Virus record (IMG/VR): IMGVR_UViG_3300042934_000619
Coordinates: 1 to 64,000 of that record
Reading direction: 5' to 3' (one strand)
DNA length: 64,000 nt
DNA from: a virus
Below are positions 40,227-49,012 of this stretch, piece after piece. Made by a program: the position numbers and the translations under genes. The notes beneath the pieces are model-generated. The model saw nothing but the letters and a program-made list of their open reading frames with translations, was not told the DNA's origin and made no database searches. The number at the start of each line of letters is the position of its first letter. Positions within the stretch are counted from its first letter, which is position 1.

Positions 40227-40439
40227 ATGAGACGGCGGAGTCGTCCTCTCCCTGCGTACCGTGCCCTCCTTGAGTGTGGGCGTGAGATCTGGCTGGCGGA
40301 CTCACCAATCACGAGTGCGGTGAAGTACGGCTGCAACATGGGGCTCGGCTGTGGATACCGACTGAACTGGATCTCTTGGTGGCACGTCGATGATCCCGAT
40401 AGCAAGAGGCCGAATCGAGGGAGTGAGGGCGCTGAGTAG
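40227..40439 (+). CDS. Hypothetical protein, 70 aa
   Basis: ATG 12 bases after GGAG. A competing ATG at 40217 at closer spacing would give only 18 residues (M-T-T-N-E-T-A-E...C-V-P-C-P-P). Basic N terminus, then C-G-R-E-I-W-L and C-G-Y-R-L-N-W. Start and identity uncertain. Confidence 0.45.
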   Translation: MRRRSRPLPAYRALLECGREIWLADSPITSAVKYGCNMGLGCGYRLNWISWWHVDDPDSKRPNRGSEGAE

Positions 40440-40653
40440 TCCACGCGTCTACAAGAAAGTGATCAGAGGTCGCCTGGTCGTCGCTCGCCCGCGCCGAGGC
40501 TTCTGCGAGGTGCTGGTGTACGCCGGTGAGACCCCGGACACCGAGCTGGTCGGCGACTGGGAAATGCCCAGGGAGATGAACAGCGTGCTGTATCTGGCAG
40601 CTCAGCAGGCGGAGCTTCAGACTCCGCGCAACTACGAAGGAGACAGCGCATGA
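40423..40653 (+). CDS. Hypothetical protein, 76 aa
   Basis: GTG after CGAGGGA, overlapping the previous gene; ATG 40390 is the alternative. Basic N-terminal strands, helical C terminus. Overlaps the TerD gene by 4 bases. Confidence 0.6.
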   Translation: MRALSSPRVYKKVIRGRLVVARPRRGFCEVLVYAGETPDTELVGDWEMPREMNSVLYLAAQQAELQTPRNYEGDSA

Positions 40654-41261
40654 CCACGAACACCGTCCCGTCCCTGAGCAAGGACCAGGTCGCCACGCTC
40701 AACGGCAAGATCCGTGTCGGGGCCGCCTGGGACACCTCCACGCGCGGACACGGCGGGTTCCTCGGCCGCATCTCGAAGAGGGCGGGCGCCGACCTCGACG
40801 CTGTGGCCGTGCTGTTCGAGGATGGCGTGCCCGTCCGTATGGCCGGGCTCGACAACAACGACCCGCTCAAGAACGGCTCCGTCCTGCACTCCGGCGACAA
40901 CCAGACCGGCAAGGGTGAGGGCGACGACGAGTCCATCGACTTCGACCTCGGGCGGATCGACGAGGAGATCGACAAGATCGTCGTCATGGTGGCCGCCTTC
41001 AAGGAGGCCAACAAGCGCATGGGAGACCAGGGGTTCCAGGGCGCCGACAACGTCGAGTTCACCGTCTACGACATGGATGGGGGTCGCCCGGAGAAGGCGT
41101 TCCGCATCCGCCCGTCGCTCATGGGCCGGGAGAACTGTGTCATCGTCGCCACGCTTGAGCGCGTGGGCCAGGGGTGGCTCATGAAGAAGGCCAACGCCAA
41201 GGTCCACGTCGAGCACGGCAACCGCGACAAGCTCCTCATGGCGGCCGTCAACGCCGACTGA
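40650..41261 (+). CDS. terD: TerD family protein, 203 aa
   Basis: Signature of the TerD/TerE/CABP family: W-D-T-S and A-D-L-D-A-V-A-V-L-F near residue 50, D-N-Q-T-G-K-G-E-G-D-D-E-S-I-D-F-D-L near 83-100, a calcium-binding Asp/Glu cluster, then I-D-K-I-V-V-M-V. Length typical. Bacterial members belong to the tellurite-resistance/stress systems with unclear chemistry. Here it is near a VWA protein, so the phage may carry a minimal Ter module. Followed by a strong terminator. Confidence 0.9.
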   Translation: MTTNTVPSLSKDQVATLNGKIRVGAAWDTSTRGHGGFLGRISKRAGADLDAVAVLFEDGVPVRMAGLDNNDPLKNGSVLHSGDNQTGKGEGDDESIDFDLGRIDEEIDKIVVMVAAFKEANKRMGDQGFQGADNVEFTVYDMDGGRPEKAFRIRPSLMGRENCVIVATLERVGQGWLMKKANAKVHVEHGNRDKLLMAAVNAD

Positions 41262-41269
41262 GTATGTTG

Positions 41270-41303
41270 AGGGCCCGGACGCTTCGGCGTCCGGGCCCTT
41301 GTT
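41270..41303 (+). terminator. Strong hairpin terminator
   Basis: Perfect 13-base inverted repeat (41270-41282 with 41287-41299) with a TTCG loop and TTGTT tail. Confidence 0.75.
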
Positions 41304-41324
41304 CAACGGAAGGAGACAACTGAC

Positions 41325-41912
41325 ATGGGACTGACCGCATCCGCGCAGCGGATGGACGAGCACCTGCTGCCGTTCGTCGACAGCTTGCTGGCGGTGCACC
41401 CGGACAAGCTGGTTGCCCGAAGCCACCTGTGCGCAGCGGCTGCCTCGTTCCTGACGGTGACCCGGCAGGCGGTGTCTGGCCGTATCGCCGACGCCGTGGC
41501 GGACGGGAAGTTGATCGAGATCTTTCCCCGCTCGGACTGGCTGGTCATGCTGCTCGGCGGCACGGATCTGCCGAATCTGTACGCCGTGCAGAGCGGCAAG
41601 AACAGCGGCCTCTACGGACTGGTCAGGGATCGGCCGGTCTCTCGGGGTTCCGGCGGGGTCAGCTTCATCACCACCGGCGCCGCGCTGAGAGAACTCGTGA
41701 CCGGGCTGCGGAAGGAGTACGGTCTTCCGGACCCCGGAGAGGCGTTTTACTACGTGCCCGCCATCGAGCGGCATGTGCGCGCCGACGCCTATATGCAAAT
41801 GCTGGAGGTTCTGTCCCGTTACCGCGCACATAGCCCCGGTGATGCGTCAAATGCACTCGTCGTCAACGAACTGCTGGCGGTTGTCAATCTGAAGCCGCCG
41901 CAAGGGCACTGA
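41325..41912 (+). CDS. Hypothetical protein, 195 aa, possible HTH
   Basis: ATG after GAAGGAGACAACTGAC. Residues 30-65 (A-R-S-H-L-C-A-A-A-A-S-F-L-T-V-T-R-Q-A-V-S-G-R-I) could form a helix-turn-helix. Remainder unrecognised. Confidence 0.75.
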   Translation: MGLTASAQRMDEHLLPFVDSLLAVHPDKLVARSHLCAAAASFLTVTRQAVSGRIADAVADGKLIEIFPRSDWLVMLLGGTDLPNLYAVQSGKNSGLYGLVRDRPVSRGSGGVSFITTGAALRELVTGLRKEYGLPDPGEAFYYVPAIERHVRADAYMQMLEVLSRYRAHSPGDASNALVVNELLAVVNLKPPQGH

Positions 41913-41922
41913 AGCCGTCACG

Positions 41923-42147
41923 ATGGGCAGCGATATGAAGACGCGAAGGACGTGGCACGACCGTCCTGTGATTGCCCCGCTGGTGTACGGAGTCTCGACC
42001 GTGGCGATAGGCGGTGTCGGGTATGCATCCGGCTTCCTGGCCACGGATTCCGTTATCCACGCAATCTACGCATCTCTATTCATAGAGGCGTTGCTCGTGC
42101 TGTACTTGCGAGCAAGTCACAAAGAGGCGAGGAGGAAAAGCGCATGA
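41923..42147 (+). CDS. Small membrane protein, 74 aa
   Basis: TM helices at about 17-38 and 44-62, basic ends. ATG 41923 or 41935. Overlaps the next gene by 4 bases. Confidence 0.65.
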   Translation: MGSDMKTRRTWHDRPVIAPLVYGVSTVAIGGVGYASGFLATDSVIHAIYASLFIEALLVLYLRASHKEARRKSA

Positions 42148-42449
42148 ACCATGCGATGAGTACCGTCCCGTTCGGTGAACGATTCAGTGCGTCCTGTGAG
42201 TGGGCGCAGAGCCGGGCCGCCAAGTCCGTCAGTCCGGAGCGGTACATGGAACTGTTCCACAACGCGATGGCGGAGGCTCGACGGAACGGGGAGAACGCGA
42301 TCGTCGACCAGTCCCCTGACTGGGGCGACCCCACACACCTGGCCGCCGAGGTCGAGGCACTGGCCGCACGCCGGGCGATGAGGCACTGGGGTACCACGTG
42401 GGGGATCTGCCTGAGACGCCGCGTGAGCAAGCAGGATCTGGCAGCATAG
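42144..42449 (+). CDS. Hypothetical helical protein, 101 aa
   Basis: ATGA overlap after GAGGAGGAAAAGCGC. Ala/Arg-rich helices; unknown. Confidence 0.7.
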   Translation: MNHAMSTVPFGERFSASCEWAQSRAAKSVSPERYMELFHNAMAEARRNGENAIVDQSPDWGDPTHLAAEVEALAARRAMRHWGTTWGICLRRRVSKQDLAA

Positions 42450-42488
42450 GTCCAACGAGACAGACGGAAAGAGCGGAAGGAGACGGTC

Positions 42489-42749
42489 ATGTCGTGCGCA
42501 GAGGCGGACGAGGAGCCGACGCACCACATCTCGAAGGAGCTGGAACAGAAGCTGGTCGAGGCCAAGGAGTGGTACGACCGGCGTGCGAGGCTTGAGTTCG
42601 TCATCCGGACCTACGGCGGCAGTGCTCAGCGCAACCAGGAAGACCGAGACGAGAGCGACCGTGAGGGCGCGTCCCTGCTGACCGAGATCGCCGAGATCGT
42701 CGACGAGACGTGGGGCTTCGAGAAGCCGCTGCGGGAGGCGGGGGAGTGA
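42489..42749 (+). CDS. Hypothetical helical protein, 86 aa
   Basis: ATG after GGAAGGAGACGGTC. Charged helices, possible coiled coil. Overlaps the next gene by 4 bases. Confidence 0.7.
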   Translation: MSCAEADEEPTHHISKELEQKLVEAKEWYDRRARLEFVIRTYGGSAQRNQEDRDESDREGASLLTEIAEIVDETWGFEKPLREAGE

Positions 42750-42937
42750 CTCACTTCAAGGACGTCGGGCGTATGGTCCTGGAGATCACGATCGAGGACC
42801 GGCTCGGGGACACGGCTGCGCTGTACGACCTCTTGGCGCTGGTCGAGGGGTACGTGGAGCGCTTCGGCTTCGTGGATCTCGATGAGGTGGACACCGCCGA
42901 GTTCGAGGCGCTGGCCAAGCGGTACCTTCGCAGCTGA
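42746..42937 (+). CDS. Hypothetical protein, 63 aa
   Basis: GTGA overlap. Acidic, helical C terminus. Unknown. Confidence 0.65.
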   Translation: MTHFKDVGRMVLEITIEDRLGDTAALYDLLALVEGYVERFGFVDLDEVDTAEFEALAKRYLRS

Positions 42938-43036
42938 CACAGGGCTCCGGCCGAGTGTGTAGAACACATGACCGGCGCCCTTCAGCGTGTGGTAGGTTTC
43001 GACCCGTCAGGCGGTGCGTCTGAGGAAAGAGACAAC

Positions 43037-43822
43037 GTGGAACGAGACAGCGCCTCCGAGGTAGAAGGTTGTCGGAGGCAGAACGAGCGTCTGCGTGAGC
43101 GTCTGCGTCAGGAGCAGAAGCAGACGGAAGCCCTGCGTGCGAAAGCCGACCGTTGGTATCAGTCGGCAGCGAATCTCACCTGGGCGCTGGTCGACGCCAA
43201 CGCGAGGCTGAACGAAGCGCAGAACGACCTGGCGGAGCTGAGCAAGTTCAACGGTGTGCAATGGCTGCGCGACGAACTGGCTTGCGAACGCGGCAAGGTC
43301 GCGACACTCAAGGCGCGGAGACAGGGATGGAACGACCTGGCCCGTCGAGCCACCACCGCCAAGGCGGAGGAAGCGCAACGGGCCCGTGACCTCGACGCGG
43401 TGGTCGAAGAGCTGCGAGGCAAGCTCGTAAAGAACGAGCAGAAGCTGGAAGGCGTTATCAGCCGAGCTGAGGGGATGGTCTGGGAGCGCGACAAACGTGA
43501 GCGCCGTTTTTTGCAATGGTGTGAGCGTTGGCAGCGGGGCGAGGTGGGAGCCCATGAGGTAGTCGCGGGCATCACCGCCGAACTGGGCGGCCACCAGATG
43601 GAGGAGACCTCCGTACTGGACCGGCGCCGCGCGATCGAGCATGCCAAGACGGTGTCGATCATGAACGAGGCGACCGATCAACTCTCCGCTATCGTGCGGC
43701 TGTTGGCTGCTGAGGGTGTCCCGTTCAAGGGGACGGCGGTCGAGCTGGTAGGGGACTACATCGCCCGGGTCAACGGGCGAGTGGCAGCGTCGGAGGGTGA
43801 CGCTGAGAAGAAGCGGCAGTAG
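43037..43822 (+). CDS. Long coiled-coil protein, 261 aa
   Basis: GTG after GAGGAAAGAGACAAC (an in-frame ATG at 42968 lacks a ribosome-binding site). Residues about 8-155 are almost continuous heptad-like helix rich in Glu, Arg, Gln and Leu. The C-terminal 80 residues look globular and helical. Probably elongated and oligomeric; function unknown. Confidence 0.75.
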   Translation: MERDSASEVEGCRRQNERLRERLRQEQKQTEALRAKADRWYQSAANLTWALVDANARLNEAQNDLAELSKFNGVQWLRDELACERGKVATLKARRQGWNDLARRATTAKAEEAQRARDLDAVVEELRGKLVKNEQKLEGVISRAEGMVWERDKRERRFLQWCERWQRGEVGAHEVVAGITAELGGHQMEETSVLDRRRAIEHAKTVSIMNEATDQLSAIVRLLAAEGVPFKGTAVELVGDYIARVNGRVAASEGDAEKKRQ

Positions 43823-43844
43823 CCGCACAAGGGAGGGGAAAGTA

Positions 43845-44015
43845 ATGTCCGACAACGGACAGCTCGCACAAACCGGTCTGGGCACGGTCGTGGTGGGCGG
43901 TACCGCCTACTACGTGGGTGGGTGGATGATCACCGCCGCCGCCGTGCTCGTCGTCGCCGGTGCTCTTCTGGTGCGCATGCGCTTCCGGCGCGGGCGCGGT
44001 GTGGGAGAGGTGTGA
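43845..44015 (+). CDS. Small single-TM protein with LAxTG motif, 56 aa
   Basis: ATG after GGGAGGGGAAAGTA. Residues 7-11 are L-A-Q-T-G, then a hydrophobic segment (15-43) and a basic tail R-M-R-F-R-R-G-R. L-A-x-T-G plus TM plus Arg tail is the sorting signal recognised by Streptomyces class E sortases, yet there is no export signal in front of it. Overlaps the glycosyltransferase gene by 4 bases. Confidence 0.65.
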   Translation: MSDNGQLAQTGLGTVVVGGTAYYVGGWMITAAAVLVVAGALLVRMRFRRGRGVGEV

Positions 44016-45520
44016 CCGGCAAACGCCGTCGGACCACGGTGCTGGCTGCGCGCCAGCACCGTTCCGGCACGGTACTGATAGGTATCGCTGTCCTTGGTCT
44101 GGCGGCCCTGTGGTCTGCTCATCACGCCATCGCGGCGGCCGACTGGGACGAGCGTACGGCCAGTCGCCTCACCGTGGTCTGGCTTGCTCTGTTCTTCGTG
44201 TTCATGGCGCAGACCCTCATGTATCACTTCGAACGTCCGTACCGTCCGACGCCCCGTCAGAAGCGGCAGCTCGACAGTCTCCACGTAGCGATCCTCGTAC
44301 CGGCGTACAACGAGGACCCCGGGTATTTCGAGCTGTGCCTGAAGTCCTTTCTTCGTCAGACGCGTCTCCCTGACTCCGTCCACATTGTCGACGACGGTTC
44401 GACGAACGGGGATTACGCGGATATACGGGCGTGGTGGGAACGCGAGGCGGGGAAGGCGGGGGTTGCCACTACCTGGCAACGCGTTCCGAACGGCGGAAAG
44501 CGCCACGCGCAGGCGCGGGGGGTGGATGTCAGCCCTGACGCGGACGTTTACATAACCTGCGACTCCGACAGCTGCTTTGCCCCTACCGCAGTGGCAGAAG
44601 TCATCGCCCCGTTCGTACGTCCTCGGGTTCAGTCGGTGGCAGGAATCGTGGTCGCCACCAACAACCGAGCCAATCTGCTGGCGCGGATCACGGACCTTTG
44701 GTTCACCACCACGCAGCTTGTCGACCGGTCCGGGCAGTCCGCCGTCGGAGCTGTCATGGTCAACTCCGGCCCGCTCGCTGCATACAGGGCGGAGGTGGTT
44801 CGCGACAACCTGGGATCCTACCTCAACGAGACATTCATGGGTCGCCCCGTCATGTTCTCGGACGACAGCCTCCTCACCCTCTATGCGCAGGAGCGTGGGC
44901 TCACCGTTCAGCAGCCATCGGCTGTTGTCTTCACGGCGATGCCGGAGAAGTGGTCACACTTCTGCCGCATGTACCTCCGGTGGATGCGCGGGTCGACGAT
45001 CCGGTCTGTGTGGCGGATGAAGTATCTGAGCCTTGCGCGCCCCGCGTTCTGGCTGCATCTGCTGCGCTGGTTCCAGATGTTCCTCGTCCAGATGGTCACC
45101 GTCTGGCTGCTCCTGGTCGAGCCGATTGCGTACAGCAATCTCCCTCCTGCGAGCATGCTGTGGGTGCCCTTCTTCATCGGATGGGCACAGGGCCTGCGCT
45201 ACATCAGCATCATCCGGAGCGACGAGCGAATTCGTTCTCGCGCGGTGACGTGGCTGCTGATGCCGCTGGCCATCGTGTTCGCCTGGACGGTACTCCGCTG
45301 GCTCCGCTGGTATGGCATCGCCACCTGCTACGTAACGGGTTGGGGTACCAGGCAAAACGGCGCGGAAGTATCCCTCGGGACGCCGAGCATTCCAAAGCAA
45401 CGCACCGGTGAGACGGAGCAAGGGCATGAGGACACTGTCCCGCTCAAAGTGCTCCTCGACCCGTATGCGGAGATCACCACGGAGCTGGAGATCGAACAGC
45501 TCCGCAACACCAACCAGTAG
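44012..45520 (+). CDS. Family 2 glycosyltransferase, hyaluronan/chitin-synthase-like, 502 aa
   Basis: Membrane polysaccharide synthase. GTGA overlap with the LAxTG gene. Two N-terminal TM helices (about 18-38, 54-72), then a GT-A domain: V-P-A-Y-N-E near 95, D-D-G-S at about 125, C-D-S-D-S at about 184, G-P-L-A-A-Y-R, S-D-D-S near 282 (acceptor-site Asp), and L-R-W-M-R-G near 322 in place of Q-x-x-R-W. Several C-terminal TM helices follow. This is the layout of processive HasA/NodC/chitin synthases. Product unknown; it may coat the infected cell. Confidence 0.85.
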   Translation: MTGKRRRTTVLAARQHRSGTVLIGIAVLGLAALWSAHHAIAAADWDERTASRLTVVWLALFFVFMAQTLMYHFERPYRPTPRQKRQLDSLHVAILVPAYNEDPGYFELCLKSFLRQTRLPDSVHIVDDGSTNGDYADIRAWWEREAGKAGVATTWQRVPNGGKRHAQARGVDVSPDADVYITCDSDSCFAPTAVAEVIAPFVRPRVQSVAGIVVATNNRANLLARITDLWFTTTQLVDRSGQSAVGAVMVNSGPLAAYRAEVVRDNLGSYLNETFMGRPVMFSDDSLLTLYAQERGLTVQQPSAVVFTAMPEKWSHFCRMYLRWMRGSTIRSVWRMKYLSLARPAFWLHLLRWFQMFLVQMVTVWLLLVEPIAYSNLPPASMLWVPFFIGWAQGLRYISIIRSDERIRSRAVTWLLMPLAIVFAWTVLRWLRWYGIATCYVTGWGTRQNGAEVSLGTPSIPKQRTGETEQGHEDTVPLKVLLDPYAEITTELEIEQLRNTNQ

Positions 45521-45534
45521 TGAAGGAGGGAGAC

Positions 45535-45945
45535 GTGGACGAAGACAGCACCATCGAGGTGCAGGTAACGATGAAGCCTTACCAGGCGCTTCGATTCGCC
45601 TGCGCCATGCGGCGCCTCGCCGAAATGTCCACGGCGAAAGAAGACAGGGAATTCTGGCGGTCCATCTATCACGAGGTGGGCGACCAGTGTGCAGGGGTGT
45701 ACATCACCTCCCGTCGTCACGTCTGGCGGCCCGCCTACGACGATGAAGTGGCTCTGAAGCGCGTGGTCGACGGGGACGAACCGTTCCCTGTTCTGTCGCG
45801 CATGGATGCCCGTCGAGCGCTTGTCGCGCTCAAAGACAAGCTGAGTGCTCGGCAGTTGGGGGAGCGCCTGTACATGGACCGCCGCACGGCATCCATGTGG
45901 CGTGCGGCATACAACCGGGGGGAGTGGAAGAAGTATGGGTTCTAG
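45535..45945 (+). CDS. Hypothetical protein with C-terminal HTH, 136 aa
   Basis: GTG after GAAGGAGGGAGAC. C-terminal L-S-A-R-Q-L-G-E-R-L-Y-M-D-R-R-T-A-S-M-W-R resembles a helix-turn-helix (about 106-126). N-terminal helices. Overlaps the next gene by 11 bases. Confidence 0.7.
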   Translation: MDEDSTIEVQVTMKPYQALRFACAMRRLAEMSTAKEDREFWRSIYHEVGDQCAGVYITSRRHVWRPAYDDEVALKRVVDGDEPFPVLSRMDARRALVALKDKLSARQLGERLYMDRRTASMWRAAYNRGEWKKYGF

Positions 45946-46159
45946 GAGCAAGCCACTCAGCAGTGCCGAACAGGCTGTTCTCAGGAAGCTCATCGCGCGA
46001 GGCGGCACGTGGGCGAACGGGGACACTCCCCTGTGGGAGAGCAGGTACTGGACCCTGCATCTGCTGAACCGCCTGGCCAGCCAAGGACTGGTCAGCGAGG
46101 TGGAGCAGGACAGGAAATACCAGGCGACCCGCGACGGCCTGGCCGTCAACCGCTGGTGA
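45935..46159 (+). CDS. Winged-helix-like protein, 74 aa
   Basis: Helix pattern L-S-S-A-E-Q-A-V-L-R-K-L-I-A, then W-T-L-H-L-L-N-R-L-A-S-Q-G-L-V and a wing ending A-T-R-D-G-L: a small winged helix-turn-helix. Possible regulator. Confidence 0.65.
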   Translation: MGSRSKPLSSAEQAVLRKLIARGGTWANGDTPLWESRYWTLHLLNRLASQGLVSEVEQDRKYQATRDGLAVNRW

Positions 46160-46315
46160 CTCTGGCCTTCCAGTGGCACTGCCGTTAGAGTTCAATCACC
46201 GCCTGCGTACCCTGTGTAGAACCAAGGGACGTAACTGAACGTCTTGCAGACAAAGGGCCCGGCTGACAGATGATGCGTAAGGGCATCACGAGGGGCCCGC
46301 TAGGAAGGAGACAGC

Positions 46316-47338
46316 ATGGAAAACGTCGAGATCGAGGTCGACGGTTGGATGTACCCGGTGGCGCCGCTCGACCCGGAGATGCACGACCGCCCCAGCCCCG
46401 CGTTCCCGATCGTCATCACTCCGGCGGTCGCCCAGTCGTGGCTGCGGTACAACTGGCGTAACCGCAACAAGCGCGGCAAGGGCATCAACGACTACAGCGC
46501 CGACATGACCAATGACCGCTTCGACCTCAACGGCACGACCATCACCTTCTCCCGTCCGCTCGGACAGGGAGAGGACCCGGACGTCCCCGGCGGCAAGCCG
46601 GTCCTGATCGATGGTCAGCACCGGCTGGAGTCCTGCGTCAAGAGTGGGAAGCCGTTCCTCACCTACGTCATCTACGGACTCGACCCCACCGCCCGGCGTA
46701 CCGTGGACGGCGGCATAAAGCGTCGCTTCCAGGACATCCTCCAGATGGATGGCGAGGTCAAGACGGACGTCCTCTCGTCGGTCACGGCGCGCTGTTTCGC
46801 CTGGACCATCGGCGACCGTCACCTCACCCTCAAGCGGGCGGGCATGACCAAGGCGGCGCTGGAGGGATTCCTCAAGGAGCACCCCGAGCTCCGGCGCAGT
46901 GTGGACGTGGCGGTCCAGGTTCACGGGGATTTCATCGGATCGGGCATCCGTAAGTCGGTGGTCGGCACGGCGCACTGGCTGCTCATGCAGGCCGATCCGA
47001 CCGTCGCTCCCGAGTTCTTCATCCGCCTCGGCGACGGAGCGGAGATGCCCAAGGACCACCCGATCATGGTCCTGCGTCGGCGCATCATGAAGGACAAGAC
47101 GGACCGGGAAGCGCGCAGCAAGCGTGACGTCCCGCACGTGCCGGACTGGCAGCAGCTCTGCTACATCATCCGTACGTGGAACGCGCTGATGGAGGACAAG
47201 TCGGACTTCGCGCTGGTGAGCCGGTACGACCACCAGCGTATGCCCGTCCCGATGACGGCCGTCGAGATCGATCCGTCGAAGAATGTCTGCCTCTCTCTGC
47301 TGGTGGACGACGACGACGAGATGCCCAAGGCATCCTGA
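46316..47338 (+). CDS. ParB/DGQHR-fold protein, 340 aa
   Basis: ATG after AAGGAGACAGC. Residues 96-104 are L-I-D-G-Q-H-R-L-E, with N-D-R-F-D-L-N-G before it, the core of the ParB/Srx (DGQHR) fold found in many phage proteins called ParB-like nucleases. The remaining 230 residues are helical and unrecognised. I see no ParB-type HTH and no ParA gene in the window, so it is not a clear partner of the parS-like sites, though this cannot be excluded. Confidence 0.7.
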   Translation: MENVEIEVDGWMYPVAPLDPEMHDRPSPAFPIVITPAVAQSWLRYNWRNRNKRGKGINDYSADMTNDRFDLNGTTITFSRPLGQGEDPDVPGGKPVLIDGQHRLESCVKSGKPFLTYVIYGLDPTARRTVDGGIKRRFQDILQMDGEVKTDVLSSVTARCFAWTIGDRHLTLKRAGMTKAALEGFLKEHPELRRSVDVAVQVHGDFIGSGIRKSVVGTAHWLLMQADPTVAPEFFIRLGDGAEMPKDHPIMVLRRRIMKDKTDREARSKRDVPHVPDWQQLCYIIRTWNALMEDKSDFALVSRYDHQRMPVPMTAVEIDPSKNVCLSLLVDDDDEMPKAS

Positions 47339-47345
47339 CGTAGCG

Positions 47346-47373
47346 CAGCCGGGGCACATCAGTGCCCCGGCTG
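47346..47373 (+). terminator. Hairpin terminator
   Basis: Perfect 12-base inverted repeat (47346-47357 with 47362-47373) with an ATCA loop. Confidence 0.6.
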
Positions 47374-47392
47374 TACGTATGAAGGTGATGAG

Positions 47393-47851
47393 ATGACAGC
47401 TGACTACCGTGTATTGGTCACAGCCAGCCGGGACCTGAAGGACCGGCTCCTGGTGCGGCAGCTGCTCGACGACTGCCTGACGATCGCTTTGTACGAAGAG
47501 TACGAGCGCCTCGTCGTGGTGCATGGCGCATGCCCGACCGGTGGTGACGCGTTCGCCGACGAGTGGGCCGTCGAAATGAAGAATGCGGGTATGCCGGTCG
47601 ACTACGAACGGCATCCCGCTCAAGGGCACCCCACGCAGGACTTCGGCCCGTGGCCGGGGTGCGGTCCGCGACGGAACGGCTACATGGTTTCCCTGGGTGC
47701 GCACGAGTGTCTGGCCCTCATCGGCCCGTGCACATCGACCCGCTGTCGACGGATTGATCCTCATGGCAGTCATGGCGCCAGTGGCTGCGCCGCCGCAGCG
47801 CTCAGGGCGGGGATCAAGGTGGATAAGTGGGATCTGTGGAAGGCATCCTGA
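47393..47851 (+). CDS. SLOG-family (DUF2493-like) protein, 152 aa
   Basis: R-V-L-V-T-A-S-R-D near the start, V-V-V-H-G-A-C-P-T-G-G-D near residue 42, and a C-terminal S-H-G-A-S-G-C-A-A-A-A. This is the SLOG Rossmann-like fold that binds nucleotide-derived ligands and is common in phages as DUF2493/YspA. Ligand unknown; relatives act in nucleotide signalling and defence. Confidence 0.8.
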   Translation: MTADYRVLVTASRDLKDRLLVRQLLDDCLTIALYEEYERLVVVHGACPTGGDAFADEWAVEMKNAGMPVDYERHPAQGHPTQDFGPWPGCGPRRNGYMVSLGAHECLALIGPCTSTRCRRIDPHGSHGASGCAAAALRAGIKVDKWDLWKAS

Positions 47852-48183
47852 CGGCAGCCGGGCAGCTGGCCCACGTATCCGAGTTCCGGTTCGACTACTG
47901 GCACACCGATGTTGAGCACCGGTACTACACGGTGCGTCGTGGCGTAAATCGCTATGACGGCCGATGGGGTGTCAATGAAGGTGGCGTCATGGGTGTGTAC
48001 TGGGACGGTGAGGGCTGGGCCCACGTGCGTGGCTCGGGCGCGTATCGCTATGAGCTGGAAGAGGCGTTGCCGATTGCTCAGCGTCTTGCGTTCGAAGAGA
48101 ACCAACACGTCATCATGGTCATGGAGAACCGGTTCCCTGGAGAGTTCCGGGGTGGACCATATGACATGTCCGCAGGAAGGTAG
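47827..48183 (+). CDS. Hypothetical protein, 118 aa
   Basis: GTG 47827 overlaps the previous gene by 25 bases; GTG 47836 is an alternative. Tyr/Trp-rich strands then a helix. Unknown. Confidence 0.65.
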   Translation: MGSVEGILTAAGQLAHVSEFRFDYWHTDVEHRYYTVRRGVNRYDGRWGVNEGGVMGVYWDGEGWAHVRGSGAYRYELEEALPIAQRLAFEENQHVIMVMENRFPGEFRGGPYDMSAGR

Positions 48184-48191
48184 GGAGAGGC

Positions 48192-48593
48192 ATGGCTGAG
48201 GAAAAGTACCCCAAGGGATTCACTGTCTGCGTCTACCTGCCGAACGGGGTGACCGACGAGCAGATCAACCGCGTTGCGGATCACATCTCGGAGGGGGTGT
48301 ACGGTGACCTGCTCGCCGATCGCGGGCAGTGGGCTCCGTTCGTGGTCGGGCATAAGGGCGACCTGCTTCAGATCGACCACGAGGGACACGACTGCTGTCC
48401 TCCGCACATCTACCTCTCGACGTCGTGCTTTCACGGCAACCACAATTACTGTCAGGCTGAGCGTGGCCTGATCGGGAACAAGACGCCCGCTGTTTGCAAA
48501 TTCTGTGATGCTCCGTGTACGTGCGTCTGTCATGCGCAGATGCAGGGTAAGAGGCAGGCGGAAGGAGAAGGGCCCCATGTGGATACTCCGTGA
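48192..48593 (+). CDS. Cys-rich hypothetical protein, 133 aa
   Basis: ATG after GTAGGGAGAGGC. C-terminal half has C-C-P-P-H, C-F-H, C-Q, and C-K-F-C-D-A-P-C-T-C-V-C-H, so it probably binds two zinc ions. Unknown role. Confidence 0.75.
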   Translation: MAEEKYPKGFTVCVYLPNGVTDEQINRVADHISEGVYGDLLADRGQWAPFVVGHKGDLLQIDHEGHDCCPPHIYLSTSCFHGNHNYCQAERGLIGNKTPAVCKFCDAPCTCVCHAQMQGKRQAEGEGPHVDTP

Positions 48594-48605
48594 AGGAGAG
48601 AGGTA

Positions 48606-48977
48606 ATGACCGGAATCCTGGCGGTATCCGTCTTCCTCAACGCGCTCCTGATCATCGCGCTCCTGATCAAGCGCGAGTCGCGGAACTGGATGGACGGAAT
48701 CAAGGAAGCGGATGTTCCGCTTCCGCAGGGGATTCATCGTCCCGCGTTCCGGCGGTTCGTCTTCGATCGAAAGGTCGACGTGACCGGCATCTCGGGTACG
48801 GGCATCCGCGTCGAGGGTGTCGTGTTCAGCGACGGATGGGGCGTGTCGCACTGGCTTGACATGCCCCCGATGAACGAGCCGAAGACCGAGGTGTGGCACA
48901 ACCCCGGTGTCGCACCACTCGTCAAGATCAGCGGACACAACGGGGCCAGCGAGGTAGTCTGGCTCGACAGGCCGTGA
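48606..48977 (+). CDS. Hypothetical protein with N-terminal TM, 123 aa
   Basis: ATG after GAAGGAGAGAGGTA. Residues 2-20 are hydrophobic (signal anchor), followed by a beta-rich domain that would face outside or inside depending on topology. Unknown. Confidence 0.7.
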   Translation: MTGILAVSVFLNALLIIALLIKRESRNWMDGIKEADVPLPQGIHRPAFRRFVFDRKVDVTGISGTGIRVEGVVFSDGWGVSHWLDMPPMNEPKTEVWHNPGVAPLVKISGHNGASEVVWLDRP

Positions 48978-49012
48978 TACCTTCAACTCGAAGGCGACAA
49001 GGGAGAGATGAC

